Shown: positions 27,577 to 37,311, counted from the first letter of the stretch. The stretch is 64,000 nt of DNA from Crocinitomix sp044361315 (GCA_044361315.1 JBIKJA010000001.1:248001-312000); one strand, 5' to 3'. Notes: generated by a model not told the origin, from the sequence alone. Translations and numbers: made by a program.

Positions 27577-30132
27577 TTATAATTGTCCTGCTAAAACGGT
27601 GACTAGTTTATAGACTGTTTCGTCGCCTTGAGGATTGATGACAGAGATTAAAATGACATAGGTTCCAATTTCTGCTTTATTTCCATCGTCATTTATTCCG
27701 TCCCAAGTAAGGATGCCTGTTTGGCCAATAAAATAATTGTCTTTTAATTTACGGATTGGTCGACCTTGGTTGTCGTAAATAGTGACATCCACTCTATTAT
27801 CGGCTTGTGCTAAGTCAAAATTAATCAATAAGACATCGTTATAACCGTCGCTGTCGGGTGAAAAGAGTTGTGGATTTAGGGTTACTGCACCATCATTGAC
27901 TGGCAACGAAAATTGTGAGTTTTGATACCCAGGTGTTCCCCAATTAAAATTTTCTGAGGCGGTGTGCCAATTGTCTTTGTTATTTGCTCCGCCGCCAAAG
28001 GTGATGCGCTCCAATGATTTTCCATCTTTTGAACTCAACAAAGCGTAATGAAAATCGTCTTGGTACTGAAAATAATCGAGGATCAATGAATCTAGTCGTA
28101 ATAAATAAACTGTCCCTGAATCGTTTGGATAGTTTGGTAAATCCGACTCCACAAAATTTCCGATACCATAATCAATAAAATCTTCAATCACGGCCACAGA
28201 ATCTTCGGTGATGGCGGCGTATTCGCCAGGTAATAAAAGGAGTTGTTCGGTTCCGATTCGTTCGTAATTTGAAATTCCTTCATCATCCCAATTTGCAAGG
28301 TAAAGTTGGTTAAGGTCGATTACTTTTGAAGAGTTATTGTACAACTCAATATAATCCGACCCACCTGTTTGCGGATCGAATAGAATTTCATTTAGGATAA
28401 TGTCTTGAGGCGCGGCTTGGCCGGGAATTCCGAAAATAATAGTCTGATTGATTTCATTTCCCCAACAATCTTGTCCGTTTGCGAGAATTAAGTTGTAGGT
28501 AGTGTTAGGCGCTAAGGTAAAGGCGTCGATGATAAAGGTATTGGGTGTGGTGAAATACCCATTTAGTAGAGCTACACTAGGTGACAAATTGGTGGTGATA
28601 GGCACAAGTGTATCCATTCCTTCATTAAAAATAACGGATAATTCGATAGGTGAATTGACTGTAAATAAAGAAACTATCGGCGCTGTAACATCATCCAAGT
28701 CTGTCCAAATAGAATTTTGCGCCCCAGGAGTTCCGCCGTTTGCATTGGTGGATGCTGCCCAATTATTACCATCGCTGCACGGAGAATTTAAGTGTTTACG
28801 CTCTAAGGTCCAACCACCACCTTTTTTTACATCGTCTTGGTACCAGGTGTCAAAATAACGAATTGAGTCGATAAGTAAACCCGTATTGTCTTTTAATACC
28901 AAGTCATCGGAAGAATTGGTAAGGGTTGGCAAGCCATCCACTTCAATAAAATTAGGGATACCAAACAAAACCCCTTCGCCGGGACCACAAACGACTACAT
29001 ATTGCGAAGGTAATAAATAATAAGTGCCCATTGTCGTGGTGGTTGAATTGTCATTGATGGTCCAATTTTCCAAATCAAATACTTTGGTTGAACGGTTGTG
29101 GATTTCAAAAAACTCGATTTCTGGTAAAGCGATGACAGGATTTGGATCAGGAAAAACTTCGGTAAAAATTAAGTCATTAAATTCTGCCGGTTCTGGAACA
29201 AAATAAATAAATGGTAAATCGGTTTCTGCCATTGGATTTCCTGCCAGGTCTTCTACATCATTCGCGGTAAGTAGGTAAGATGTCCCGTTTTCAAAAGAAC
29301 CAGAAAAGGTGAGGTGAACGAGGGATAGATTGTCAGGGTCTAATATGGCAGAAGAAGGCACCCCTATATCTTCATTTACGCTATAACTGGCTTCATTTTC
29401 TGCCGTGGCAAGATCTAATGGTTCTGAAAACAAAACATCAATTTCAGTGTCAGAAATTAAGGTCACAGTTTCCATCACAGGTGGCATTCCATCCAAATAC
29501 GGACTTCCGAGGTTATCAAAATAAAAAAGATCTGACCTAGACGAAGTGTATTTACAAAAAACACCAAAATAGGCTGTTGAAGTGTAGATAGCATCAAAAA
29601 CAGTTCCTTCAGAAACAAAATCATATCCACCCGATGTGTCCCGTAAAATTTCCCAATTGCCAACGGCATCTCTGGTAACACGCACCCGCACGTTTACATC
29701 CGCCAAATCAACCGAACCATCTACCCCATCCAAAATTTCGGTAGTTGTAAGGCCATTTTGACGGTACAAACTAATTTCGTCGCTGGTATTTCCGATAGCT
29801 AAAAAATAACCATTTAAACTACTTGTTAAATCTGCTTGATTGGAAACGAGGTAAATTCGGGTATAATTTCCAGATGAAGGGTTAAAATCCATCCGCAACC
29901 AAAAATCCCATGTTACATCGTTGATGACATTCGAAAAAACAGATAAATAGGATGTGTCTTCGATAGCTGGTGCATTTAAATGCAACTGATTTAGTCCATT
30001 TATTTCGAAATTTGCATCATCACCTATCCATGTAGGTGAGCTTGTAAAATTGCCGTCTTCAAAATCGTCAGAAAACTGAGCGAATGTAAAAAAGGACCCA
30101 ACTAACAAACTGATGGTTAAATAAAATTTCAT
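27577..30132 (-). CDS. Large secreted protein with lamin-tail domains and FlgD-like C-terminal domain
   Basis: The 851-residue protein starts with a signal peptide (MKFYLTISLLVGSFFTFAQ). A jelly-roll-like region (about 20-190) with FDNLGSPYL precedes an Ig-like/SbsA-type domain near 195-290. Next come two lamin-tail (LTD) domains, one with LIFTEVFPDPNPVIALPEIE near 300 and one with IILNEILFDPQTGGSDYIELY near 560. The end is a FlgD/Ig-like domain (LFSPDSDGYNDVLLINF, TYVILISVI). This layout is common in secreted Bacteroidota proteins and suggests type IX secretion. I took the ATG at 30132. A frame open to 30453 would overlap asd and has no signal character. Confidence 0.87.
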   Translation of the reverse strand: MKFYLTISLLVGSFFTFAQFSDDFEDGNFTSSPTWIGDDANFEINGLNQLHLNAPAIEDTSYLSVFSNVINDVTWDFWLRMDFNPSSGNYTRIYLVSNQADLTSSLNGYFLAIGNTSDEISLYRQNGLTTTEILDGVDGSVDLADVNVRVRVTRDAVGNWEILRDTSGGYDFVSEGTVFDAIYTSTAYFGVFCKYTSSRSDLFYFDNLGSPYLDGMPPVMETVTLISDTEIDVLFSEPLDLATAENEASYSVNEDIGVPSSAILDPDNLSLVHLTFSGSFENGTSYLLTANDVEDLAGNPMAETDLPFIYFVPEPAEFNDLIFTEVFPDPNPVIALPEIEFFEIHNRSTKVFDLENWTINDNSTTTTMGTYYLLPSQYVVVCGPGEGVLFGIPNFIEVDGLPTLTNSSDDLVLKDNTGLLIDSIRYFDTWYQDDVKKGGGWTLERKHLNSPCSDGNNWAASTNANGGTPGAQNSIWTDLDDVTAPIVSLFTVNSPIELSVIFNEGMDTLVPITTNLSPSVALLNGYFTTPNTFIIDAFTLAPNTTYNLILANGQDCWGNEINQTIIFGIPGQAAPQDIILNEILFDPQTGGSDYIELYNNSSKVIDLNQLYLANWDDEGISNYERIGTEQLLLLPGEYAAITEDSVAVIEDFIDYGIGNFVESDLPNYPNDSGTVYLLRLDSLILDYFQYQDDFHYALLSSKDGKSLERITFGGGANNKDNWHTASENFNWGTPGYQNSQFSLPVNDGAVTLNPQLFSPDSDGYNDVLLINFDLAQADNRVDVTIYDNQGRPIRKLKDNYFIGQTGILTWDGINDDGNKAEIGTYVILISVINPQGDETVYKLVTVLAGQL

Positions 30133-30162
30133 ACGATATACGTCTTTGACCGCTAAATATAG

Positions 30163-30170
30163 TACTTTTG
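30163..30170 (+). promoter_or_regulatory. -7 box of asd
   Basis: TACTTTTG matches TAnnTTTG, 21 bases before the asd ATG at 30192. The 59-base gap to the divergent gene must also hold the opposite promoter, for which TATATTTA on the minus strand is a near match. Confidence 0.5.
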
Positions 30171-30191
30171 TTTGGGATAAAAAAATGTAGA

Positions 30192-31181
30192 ATGAAAGTA
30201 GCAATTGTTGGCGCCACTGGAATGGTTGGAAATGAAATTTTAGCTGTGTTGTCCGGACATAATTTAGCGATTGATTCGTACCTGTTTGTTGCCTCTGAAA
30301 AGTCGGTTGGTACAACGATTGAATTTCAAGGAAAATTGCATCAAGTGATTGGCTTAGCTGCTGCAGTTGCTGAAAAACCAACGATTGCAATTTTTTCGGC
30401 AGGGGGTGAAACTGCTTTGGCTTGGGCGCATAAATTTGCCGAGGTCGGCACAACGGTTATCGACAATTCAAGTGCATTTAGAATGATGCCTGACAAGCTT
30501 TTGATCGTTCCAGAAATTAACGCAAATTTAATCCAGAAGACGGATAAAATTATTGCGAATCCAAATTGTTCAACTATTCAATTGGTGATGGTTTTAGCAC
30601 CTCTACATAAAAAATATGGTGTGAAACGGGTGATTGTTTCAACCTATCAATCGGTTTCTGGCACTGGGATGAAGGGGGTTCAGCAACTTGAGAATGAAAA
30701 AAATGGGGTAAGTGGCGAAATGGCATATCATTATCCAATTCTAGAAAATTGTATTCCTCACTGTGATGTCTTTTTAGAAAATGGCTATACCAAGGAGGAA
30801 ATGAAGTTGACGAATGAGACGAAAAAGATTTTAGATCCGTTAATTAATGTAAGTGCAACAGCCGTAAGGGTTCCGGTTTCAGGAGGACATTCTGAAGCAG
30901 TTAACATTGAATTTGAAAACGAATTTGATTTGAGTGAAGTGAGAACCATTTTGCAAAATACAGCTGGAATTACTTTAAAGGACAATGTTGACACCAACAC
31001 CTATCCAATGCCAAAATATGCGCGTGGGTTGGATGATGTTTTTGTTGGGAGAATTCGCCGTGACGAAAGTCAACCACACACATTAAATTTATGGATTGTT
31101 GCTGATAATTTACGTAAAGGCGCAGCAACAAATGCAGTTCAAATTGCAGCTTACTTAATCGACAATAAATTAGTTTATTAA
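30192..31181 (+). CDS. asd: Aspartate-semialdehyde dehydrogenase
   Basis: This NADPH-dependent enzyme makes aspartate semialdehyde from aspartyl phosphate, the branch point to lysine/diaminopimelate, threonine and methionine. The 329-residue protein has the nucleotide-binding start VAIVGATGMVGNEIL, the active-site Cys in NPNCSTIQLVM near residue 128, and the conserved RVPVSGGHSEAVNIEF near residue 230 with the catalytic His. The ATG at 30192 fits the family, whereas a TTG at 30168 would start inside the -7 box. It ends eight bases from the convergent peptide-binding lipoprotein gene, and I see no strong terminator between them. Confidence 0.97.
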   Translation: MKVAIVGATGMVGNEILAVLSGHNLAIDSYLFVASEKSVGTTIEFQGKLHQVIGLAAAVAEKPTIAIFSAGGETALAWAHKFAEVGTTVIDNSSAFRMMPDKLLIVPEINANLIQKTDKIIANPNCSTIQLVMVLAPLHKKYGVKRVIVSTYQSVSGTGMKGVQQLENEKNGVSGEMAYHYPILENCIPHCDVFLENGYTKEEMKLTNETKKILDPLINVSATAVRVPVSGGHSEAVNIEFENEFDLSEVRTILQNTAGITLKDNVDTNTYPMPKYARGLDDVFVGRIRRDESQPHTLNLWIVADNLRKGAATNAVQIAAYLIDNKLVY

Positions 31182-31189
31182 ATCAGTAA

Positions 31190-32968
31190 TTATTGATCTT
31201 CTGGCGATAAATTTTCGTACACCCGCAAATTTTCTTTGCTTGCCTTAGATTGCAATTTGTAATACACTACGGCCAAATCTTGATATTGCATTTCATTGAT
31301 GTCAAAATCTTTCAAATTCGGATCAATTAATCGAATGTCTAGATTAAAATAAAGTGGCATGATTACGGCATCATCCATTAAGATTTGATCTGCTAATGCG
31401 CACAATGCCATTCGTTTATCATAATCAATTTCTCTCAACGATGCTTCGTACATTTTGTCAAATAAAGAGTTTGAATAACGGAAATAATTCACCGAAGCTT
31501 GGTTTGGTGCGCCGATATTTTTGCTATGAAACAGATAAAGGAAATTTGAAGGATCTGGATAATCTGCTATCCAACCAAACCGCCAAAAATCCAATTGTCC
31601 TTTTTCTACTTTAGGATGAAGTTCAGACATTGGCATTAATTTAAGCGCAATGTTGATTCCAAGGTTTTCATTCAGCATTGCCGTTAGCGCTGCTGCTACC
31701 TTTTCATTAATTCCTCCACTTGCATTTAAATTTAAGGTGATTTCAGGAAATCCTTTCCCGCCCGGGTATCCTGCTTCTGCCATTAAATTTTTGGCTAAAG
31801 CTAAATCAAAATCAAATCCCTTAACAGTTTTACTTGGATATCCTTTCATTTCAGGAACAAAACCGTTGTGCGCTGGAATCCCTTCACCCAACAAAATAAA
31901 ATCCACCAACGAATCTCTGTCAATCGCATAATTGAATGCTTTTCGAACACGGACATCTTTAAAAACCTCACTTGTGTTTAGGAATCCATAATACTGAATA
32001 TTCAAACTATTGATGGATTGCACTTCAAACTCCGTGTTTTTACCATCTTTTGCCTCTTCTAAGGTACCCATGATATTTTGGACTTCCTCCACTGGAATTC
32101 CCCAAACCATGTCTAGTTTTTCGTCTTTAAATGCTTGTAATTCTTCATTTTTATCTTTGATAAAGGAAATTGCCACTTGATTTAAAAAAGGCAATTTATT
32201 CCCAAATTCATCTGTTCGCCAGTATTTGTCATTTTTGACAAAGAGTACATTTTTTCCATTTTCTATGGCGGAAGGAATAAACGGACCACACCCAATTATT
32301 TTATTCTGCATTCCATCATATCCATATTTTTCGACCGCTTCGTTCGGATAAACTGAAGTTGCCACCATGGTTAATAAATATGGGAATCCAGCATAAGGTT
32401 CGTCTAAGGTCATTTCCAAAGTTTCTGAATCAATCACTTTTATTCCATTTACTTCCTTCGTTTTTCCAGCTAGGAAATCATTTGCGCCTACCAAACGATC
32501 TCTAAAAATCGACGCCCATTTGTTGTACTCACTGTTGGAGCATAAGAGTTCAAAACAATATTTAAAATCAGTTGCGGTAACTTCACGACCGATGCCGTCT
32601 GCAAAACATTCATCATCAAAAAAAGTGATGCCTTTGCGAATTTTAAATGTGTAGATTTTTTTTGTCTTATCGATGGTGTATGATTCGGCAACACAGGATT
32701 CGATTTCCAATGTTTTTTGATTTAAACGAAGTAAACCTTCGTAGCCAAGTGTAGCAATATGGGTTGAATAAATATCGTTGATGGATGCTGGAAAAAGGCT
32801 TGTATAATCTTCAATTGAATTAATATTTAATACGCCACCACCATATTTTCCGCCTTCTAGTTGGACTAATTTATTTGGGTCAGCTTGTGCATCATGGTCT
32901 CTTGCTCCACCGCAGGCATTAAGCGAAAGGAGAATGACCAAGACACTAAAAAATCTCATTCTTTTCAT
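31190..32968 (-). CDS. Family 5 (oligopeptide-type) solute-binding lipoprotein, orphan copy 1
   Basis: The 592-residue product is a family 5 extracellular solute-binding lipoprotein (DppA/OppA-like). The signal ends in LLSLNACGG, a lipobox with Cys at about residue 18. Hallmarks are the N-terminal domain start GGKYGGGVLNI, FKIRKGITFFDD near 100, GCGPFIPSA near 230, and RVRKAFNYAIDRDSLV near 335. No permease or ATPase gene is next to it, so it either works with a transporter encoded elsewhere or has another role. The start at 32968 is chosen because the upstream ATG at 32992 adds only a non-signal stretch. It has a paralog at 58010-59746. Confidence 0.92.
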   Translation of the reverse strand: MKRMRFFSVLVILLSLNACGGARDHDAQADPNKLVQLEGGKYGGGVLNINSIEDYTSLFPASINDIYSTHIATLGYEGLLRLNQKTLEIESCVAESYTIDKTKKIYTFKIRKGITFFDDECFADGIGREVTATDFKYCFELLCSNSEYNKWASIFRDRLVGANDFLAGKTKEVNGIKVIDSETLEMTLDEPYAGFPYLLTMVATSVYPNEAVEKYGYDGMQNKIIGCGPFIPSAIENGKNVLFVKNDKYWRTDEFGNKLPFLNQVAISFIKDKNEELQAFKDEKLDMVWGIPVEEVQNIMGTLEEAKDGKNTEFEVQSINSLNIQYYGFLNTSEVFKDVRVRKAFNYAIDRDSLVDFILLGEGIPAHNGFVPEMKGYPSKTVKGFDFDLALAKNLMAEAGYPGGKGFPEITLNLNASGGINEKVAAALTAMLNENLGINIALKLMPMSELHPKVEKGQLDFWRFGWIADYPDPSNFLYLFHSKNIGAPNQASVNYFRYSNSLFDKMYEASLREIDYDKRMALCALADQILMDDAVIMPLYFNLDIRLIDPNLKDFDINEMQYQDLAVVYYKLQSKASKENLRVYENLSPEDQ

Positions 32969-33020
32969 GGCGAAATTTGATAAGATAGACAAATATATAA
33001 ATTCTCACCAATAATTGCCT

Positions 33021-34079
33021 TTAAATCGTAGCCACCTTTCGAAAAGGGTTTTTATGCGTAAAACCGTCGGGATTCGTAAAGCGGATTGAAAATTCGAACC
33101 CTCCGCGATAATTCGAAGCAAGATTTAAATTTGACAGATTAATATCGTAAGACATCCCTAGTGAAAATGTTTTAAACTCAAGGAATACTTGGGGGATGAT
33201 TGCGTCGAAAACGTTGGTAAAACGCATACTGAAACCTGCCGCTAAAGAAAATTCAGCTGTCATACCAGTCATTTTTGACCCAGGTTTCACGGTTAATTTC
33301 CCCATGATTCCTGGCAGTATTTCCTGTTGAGGTCCTTGAACCGCAATGTTTAACGAAGGGTACCAATATACTCCTTCTAACGGGGTTGCAAATAAGGCCG
33401 AACCATGAAAAGATGCGCGCATTGGTAGTCGTGAGCTTTGTGTTAATACAAATGAATTTTCAGGGCGATTGATGTGGTATACCGCCATTCCAAATTTTGC
33501 ATCCAAAGGAACAAAAGCTGGTGATGTTAACGTTGTTTTATGATACCACCACGCTACTCCAGCAGAGAAATCCCAATACTGTTGAGGCAAATATTCAATT
33601 CCTTCACCGTCATATAAAGCTGGGTCGAATGAAAGACCTGAATATTGACTTCCCCACTCCATTGCAGCAGGGATAAATCCGGTCTTACTATAAGCGGTTT
33701 GTGCACCAATTGCTAACCGTTGATTTCTTGCAATTTTAATCAACGAATTAACGCTTACCCCAATATTCGTTGTTCCTAATTCAATATCGCCAGAAACATC
33801 CTTTGCTGCGTGAATTCCAATGGCGTAATAAGCAGGTTGTCGAATCAAACCTCTTCCGAAAGAAAATTCAGCAGAGGATGCGTATGTTCTGAATGATTTA
33901 TCAACCGAACGCCATTGATCTTTCCAATTCATGGTGGCGCGGATATTTCCATCAAACATACCTGTTAAAGCAGGGTTGATTAATAATTCGGTTCGCGTTA
34001 TTTGTGAAAAATGAATATCTTGTCCAATTCCTAAAATCGGAAATAAAATTAATACGAGATATAGTATTTTAACTTTCAC
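33021..34079 (-). CDS. PorP/SprF family type IX secretion-associated outer membrane protein
   Basis: The 352-residue protein is of the PorP/SprF family, outer membrane barrels tied to type IX secretion and gliding adhesins. The start is diagnostic: a signal peptide ending LGIGQDIHFSQ, then LLINPALTGMFDGNIRATMNWKDQW. The rest alternates hydrophobic strands and ends with a strand rich in Phe. It is likely to partner with proteins that carry type B C-terminal domains, such as the one at 40914-43523, although they are not neighbours. A promoter with a TTTG and TACATTTA spacing of 20 lies upstream. Confidence 0.93.
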   Translation of the reverse strand: MKVKILYLVLILFPILGIGQDIHFSQITRTELLINPALTGMFDGNIRATMNWKDQWRSVDKSFRTYASSAEFSFGRGLIRQPAYYAIGIHAAKDVSGDIELGTTNIGVSVNSLIKIARNQRLAIGAQTAYSKTGFIPAAMEWGSQYSGLSFDPALYDGEGIEYLPQQYWDFSAGVAWWYHKTTLTSPAFVPLDAKFGMAVYHINRPENSFVLTQSSRLPMRASFHGSALFATPLEGVYWYPSLNIAVQGPQQEILPGIMGKLTVKPGSKMTGMTAEFSLAAGFSMRFTNVFDAIIPQVFLEFKTFSLGMSYDINLSNLNLASNYRGGFEFSIRFTNPDGFTHKNPFRKVATI

Positions 34080-34106
34080 GTGATTTCTCGACAGATTTAC
34101 ATTTTA

Positions 34107-34138
34107 TAAATGTACTGAATTGTTTAATGAAAACCAAA
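34107..34138 (-). promoter_or_regulatory. Promoter of the porP-like gene with overlapping palindrome
   Basis: On the minus strand TTTG (34135-34138) and TACATTTA (34107-34114) are 20 bases apart, one base off consensus. The -7 box overlaps a palindrome at 34098-34114, TACATTT-TAT-AAATGTA, which could be an operator. Confidence 0.5.
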
Positions 34139-34157
34139 AATGTACAGGTTTAAACAA

Positions 34158-34189
34158 AATTCCCCGACTTCGAAAGAGGTCGGGGAATT
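34158..34189 (-). terminator. Terminator of fabH-accB-accC
   Basis: AATTCCCCGAC (34158-34168) pairs perfectly with GTCGGGGAATT (34179-34189). The stem extends inwards by three pairs to a four-base loop (GAAA on the plus strand). Four U follow on the minus strand. It lies just after the accC stop. Confidence 0.75.
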
Positions 34190-34219
34190 GACTAAATTGA
34201 TTACGTGTATCGAATTCTT

Positions 34220-35563
34220 CTAATACTTTTCGATGACGAACGTCTCCATGAATTTAGTGGTAAAATCACCTTTTCTGAATTGTTCATTTTTCATCAATTG
34301 GATATGGAAAGGAATGGTAGTTTTGATTCCTTCGATAAAATACTCATCTAATGCACGTTCCATTTTTCGAATAGCCTCTTCACGCGTTTGAGCCACCGTG
34401 ATTAATTTTGCGATCATCGAATCATAAAACGGAGGAATCGTATATCCTGCATACACATGCGTGTCAATTCGGATTCCGTGTCCACCTGGTTCGTGGTATT
34501 CAGTTATTTTACCGGGACTTGGGCGGAAATCATTGAACGGATCTTCGGCATTGATTCGGCACTGAATAGCGTGCATGGTTGGGAAATATTCCTTACCAAC
34601 AATTTTTTCACCAGCTGCCAATTTAATTTGCTCTTTTACCAAGTCATAATTAATTACTTCTTCGGTAATAGTATGTTCAACTTGAATCCGTGTATTCATT
34701 TCCATAAAATAGAAATCACGATTTTTGTCCACTAAAAATTCGACTGTTCCAACACCTTCATATTTTACGGCTTTTGCAGCTTTGATAGCGGCTTTACCCA
34801 TTCTTGAGCGCAATCTATCTGTCATAAATGGAGATGGTGTTTCCTCCACTAATTTTTGATGTCTTCGTTGAATCGAACAATCTCTTTCAGAAAGGTGACA
34901 CACGTTTCCGTATTTATCCCCTGCAATTTGAATTTCAATGTGGCGGGGTTCTTGGATGTATTTTTCCATGTACATTCCATCATTTCCAAACGCTGCTTTA
35001 GATTCTTGCCGTGCAGAGTTCCAAGCCTCTTCCAATTTATCTTCCGACCAAACAATTCTCATCCCTTTACCTCCTCCGCCGGCAGTTGCTTTTAGAATAA
35101 TCGGATAAACTACATTCAAGGCAGTTTGTTTAGCGTCTTCCAAATCAACCAATAAACCAGTTGAGCCTGGAATACAAGGCACACCAGCTTTGATCATGGT
35201 TGCTTTAGCTGAAGCTTTGTCACCCATTCCATCAATCATTTCTGGAGATGCCCCAATAAATTTAATTCCGTTTTCGGCACAAACTCTTGAAAAGTTCGCA
35301 TTTTCGGAGAGGAAACCGTATCCTGGGTGAACCGCATCAGCGTTGGTAATTTCACAAGCGGCAATAATTCGTGCTATATTAAGGTAAGACTGGCTACTTG
35401 CAGGAGGCCCGATGCACACTGCTTCATCGGCGAATCGAACATGTAAACTTTCTCTGTCTGCAGTCGAATAAACGGCTACTGTTTTGATTCCCATTTCTTT
35501 ACAGGTTCTTATTACACGGAGTGCAATTTCACCTCTATTTGCAATTAAGATCTTTTGAAACAT
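34220..35563 (-). CDS. accC: Biotin carboxylase subunit of acetyl-CoA carboxylase
   Basis: AccC carboxylates the biotin on AccB, using ATP and bicarbonate, to start fatty-acid synthesis. The 447-residue protein opens with FQKILIANRGEIALRVIRTC and shows the ATP-grasp loop TAGGGGKGMRIV near residue 160. It also has ERDCSIQRRHQKLVEE and EMNTRIQVEHTITE near residues 230-295. I use the start at 35563. The frame also opens at 35587, but those eight residues have no family match. It is the last gene of fabH-accB-accC and is followed by a hairpin terminator. Propionyl- or methylcrotonyl-type carboxylases look similar, but the neighbouring accB supports acetyl-CoA carboxylase. Confidence 0.95.
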   Translation of the reverse strand: MFQKILIANRGEIALRVIRTCKEMGIKTVAVYSTADRESLHVRFADEAVCIGPPASSQSYLNIARIIAACEITNADAVHPGYGFLSENANFSRVCAENGIKFIGASPEMIDGMGDKASAKATMIKAGVPCIPGSTGLLVDLEDAKQTALNVVYPIILKATAGGGGKGMRIVWSEDKLEEAWNSARQESKAAFGNDGMYMEKYIQEPRHIEIQIAGDKYGNVCHLSERDCSIQRRHQKLVEETPSPFMTDRLRSRMGKAAIKAAKAVKYEGVGTVEFLVDKNRDFYFMEMNTRIQVEHTITEEVINYDLVKEQIKLAAGEKIVGKEYFPTMHAIQCRINAEDPFNDFRPSPGKITEYHEPGGHGIRIDTHVYAGYTIPPFYDSMIAKLITVAQTREEAIRKMERALDEYFIEGIKTTIPFHIQLMKNEQFRKGDFTTKFMETFVIEKY

Positions 35564-35652
35564 GCTTTCATTTCTTAAATATCTCACTGATATTAATTAT
35601 ATCTGTGAGATTTAGTGAATACTATTTATAGGATGTCTTGCGACACTTCAAT

Positions 35653-36147
35653 CTAAGAAGGATCTACCAAGAACAACGGTTGATCATATTCGATCGGTGA
35701 AATATCATCAACAAGGACTTTTACTATTTTTCCTGCTACTTCTGATTCAATCTCATTAAATAGTTTCATTGCTTCAACCACACAAATGACATCGCCAACA
35801 CTGACAGTATCACCTACATTGACAAAAACATCTTTATCAGGAGATGGTTTTCTGTAGAAGGTTCCAATCATTGGCGATTTTATCGTCACATAATTTGCAT
35901 TATTTTCAGACTTAGGCGCTTGATCTACTGGAGCAGCAACAGTTGTTTGAGCAACAGGTTGTTGTACTTGAGCTACTGGTATTTGTTGTACAGGTGCAAC
36001 TTGTTGATTTTGTGCATAGAACTGTTGTTCTTGAATTGGCGAATCGGTTTTAATGGTGATTTTAAAATCGCCTTGTTCGATACTCACTTCATTTACCCCT
36101 GATCGTGATACGAATTTAATTAGGTTTTGAATTTCTCTATTATCCAT
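35653..36147 (-). CDS. accB: Biotin carboxyl carrier protein of acetyl-CoA carboxylase
   Basis: The 164-residue carrier holds the biotin that AccC carboxylates. The biotin lysine lies in CVVEAMKLFNEIES near residue 122. The start MDNREIQNLIKFV is typical of Bacteroidota AccB. The middle is a Gln/Val/Pro-rich linker (about 50-85). The ATG at 36147 fits the family, while the ATG at 36153 adds two residues and the frame to 36216 runs into fabH. It lies 35 bases after the fabH stop. The final residues PLFLVDPS complete the lipoyl-like barrel. Confidence 0.93.
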   Translation of the reverse strand: MDNREIQNLIKFVSRSGVNEVSIEQGDFKITIKTDSPIQEQQFYAQNQQVAPVQQIPVAQVQQPVAQTTVAAPVDQAPKSENNANYVTIKSPMIGTFYRKPSPDKDVFVNVGDTVSVGDVICVVEAMKLFNEIESEVAGKIVKVLVDDISPIEYDQPLFLVDPS

Positions 36148-36182
36148 ATTCATGTTTTTATTCAATTGATTTTGGTAATTTT

Positions 36183-37169
36183 TTAATAAGCCCATTTTAG
36201 ATAAACAGCTCCCCAAGTGAAACCGCCGCCAAACGATGCTAATATAAGATTATCTCCTTTTTTTAATTGGCTTTCCCATTCCCAAAGACAAAGAGGAATT
36301 GTTCCAGCGGTTGTGTTTCCAAATTTTTCAATGTTCACCATGACTTTTTCTTTCCCCAAGCCCATTCGTTTAGCCGTTGCGTCAATGATACGAAGGTTTG
36401 CTTGATGAGGAACTAACCAATTAACATCTTCACTCGTTAATTGATTTTTTTCCATGATATTTGCCGCTACTTCGGCCATATTGGTGACCGCCTGTTTAAA
36501 GACAGTTTGACCTTCTTGATAAACAAAGTGTCTATTTTCACCAATGTTTTCTGCTGTTAATGGTTCTTTCGAACCTCCAACCTCTTGTAATAAAAATTCA
36601 CGACCGGCACCATCGGCTTTTAAAATGGTGTCCATAATTCCAAATCCATCTTCATTTGGTTCGAGTAAAACACCACCTCCTCCATCACCAAAAATGATGC
36701 AGGTTGCGCGATCTTGATAATTTAAAATACTTGACATTACGTCAGCCCCAATTACGATCACTTTTTTGTAGGTTCCGTTTTCAACGTATACGCGGCCAAC
36801 ATCTAGGGCATAAAGAAAGCCAGAACAAGCTGCACTTAAGTCAAATCCCCATGCATTTTTGCAACCTGCTTTGTCACACATGACATTCGCACTGCTCGGG
36901 AAACGATAATCTCCAGTGATTGAGCCAACAACCACTAAATCAATGTCTAATGGCGAAATCCCTCTTTTCTCACAAATCCCTTGAATAATTTTAACCCCAA
37001 AATCTGAGAGTGCTTCGCCTGGAGCCGCGATTCGCCTTTCTTTAATGCCTGTTCGTGACACAATCCATTCATCGTTTGTATCGACCATTTTCTCCAAATC
37101 CAGATTTGTCACGATTTTTTCGGGCACATATCCTTGAACGGCGGTAATTGCGGCTGTAATTTTAGTCAT
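36183..37169 (-). CDS. fabH: Beta-ketoacyl-ACP synthase III
   Basis: FabH condenses acetyl-CoA with malonyl-ACP to start fatty-acid synthesis. The 328-residue protein shows the catalytic Cys in DLSAACSGFLYAL near residue 115, His in WLVPHQANLRIID near residue 253, and Asn in FGNTTAGTIP near residue 284. It is preceded by its own -7 box and separated from rpmF by two hairpins. It therefore begins its own unit with accB and accC. The early elements VDTNDEWIVSRTGIKERR confirm the family. Confidence 0.97.
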   Translation of the reverse strand: MTKITAAITAVQGYVPEKIVTNLDLEKMVDTNDEWIVSRTGIKERRIAAPGEALSDFGVKIIQGICEKRGISPLDIDLVVVGSITGDYRFPSSANVMCDKAGCKNAWGFDLSAACSGFLYALDVGRVYVENGTYKKVIVIGADVMSSILNYQDRATCIIFGDGGGGVLLEPNEDGFGIMDTILKADGAGREFLLQEVGGSKEPLTAENIGENRHFVYQEGQTVFKQAVTNMAEVAANIMEKNQLTSEDVNWLVPHQANLRIIDATAKRMGLGKEKVMVNIEKFGNTTAGTIPLCLWEWESQLKKGDNLILASFGGGFTWGAVYLKWAY

Positions 37170-37185
37170 ACGTTTAATTGGTCTA

Positions 37186-37193
37186 CAAATATA
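37186..37193 (-). promoter_or_regulatory. -7 box of fabH-accB-accC
   Basis: TATATTTG on the minus strand matches TAnnTTTG, 16 bases upstream of the fabH ATG. It implies a short leader, and the -33 element is not clear. Confidence 0.6.
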
Positions 37194-37311
37194 ATCCGTT
37201 TTCGTTGTTTGACATACTAAATAGGGGGACTAAATTTATCAAAAAAAATGATACTTTTCCAATTCGGGCAAAAATCTCTCTAAATAAATCGACTTCTTTG
37301 TTGTTCAACTT

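Noticed and set aside
30133..30453. Upstream extension of the lamin-tail protein by 107 residues
   Set aside because: It overlaps asd on the other strand, has no signal or domain character and starts far before the clear signal peptide at 30132.
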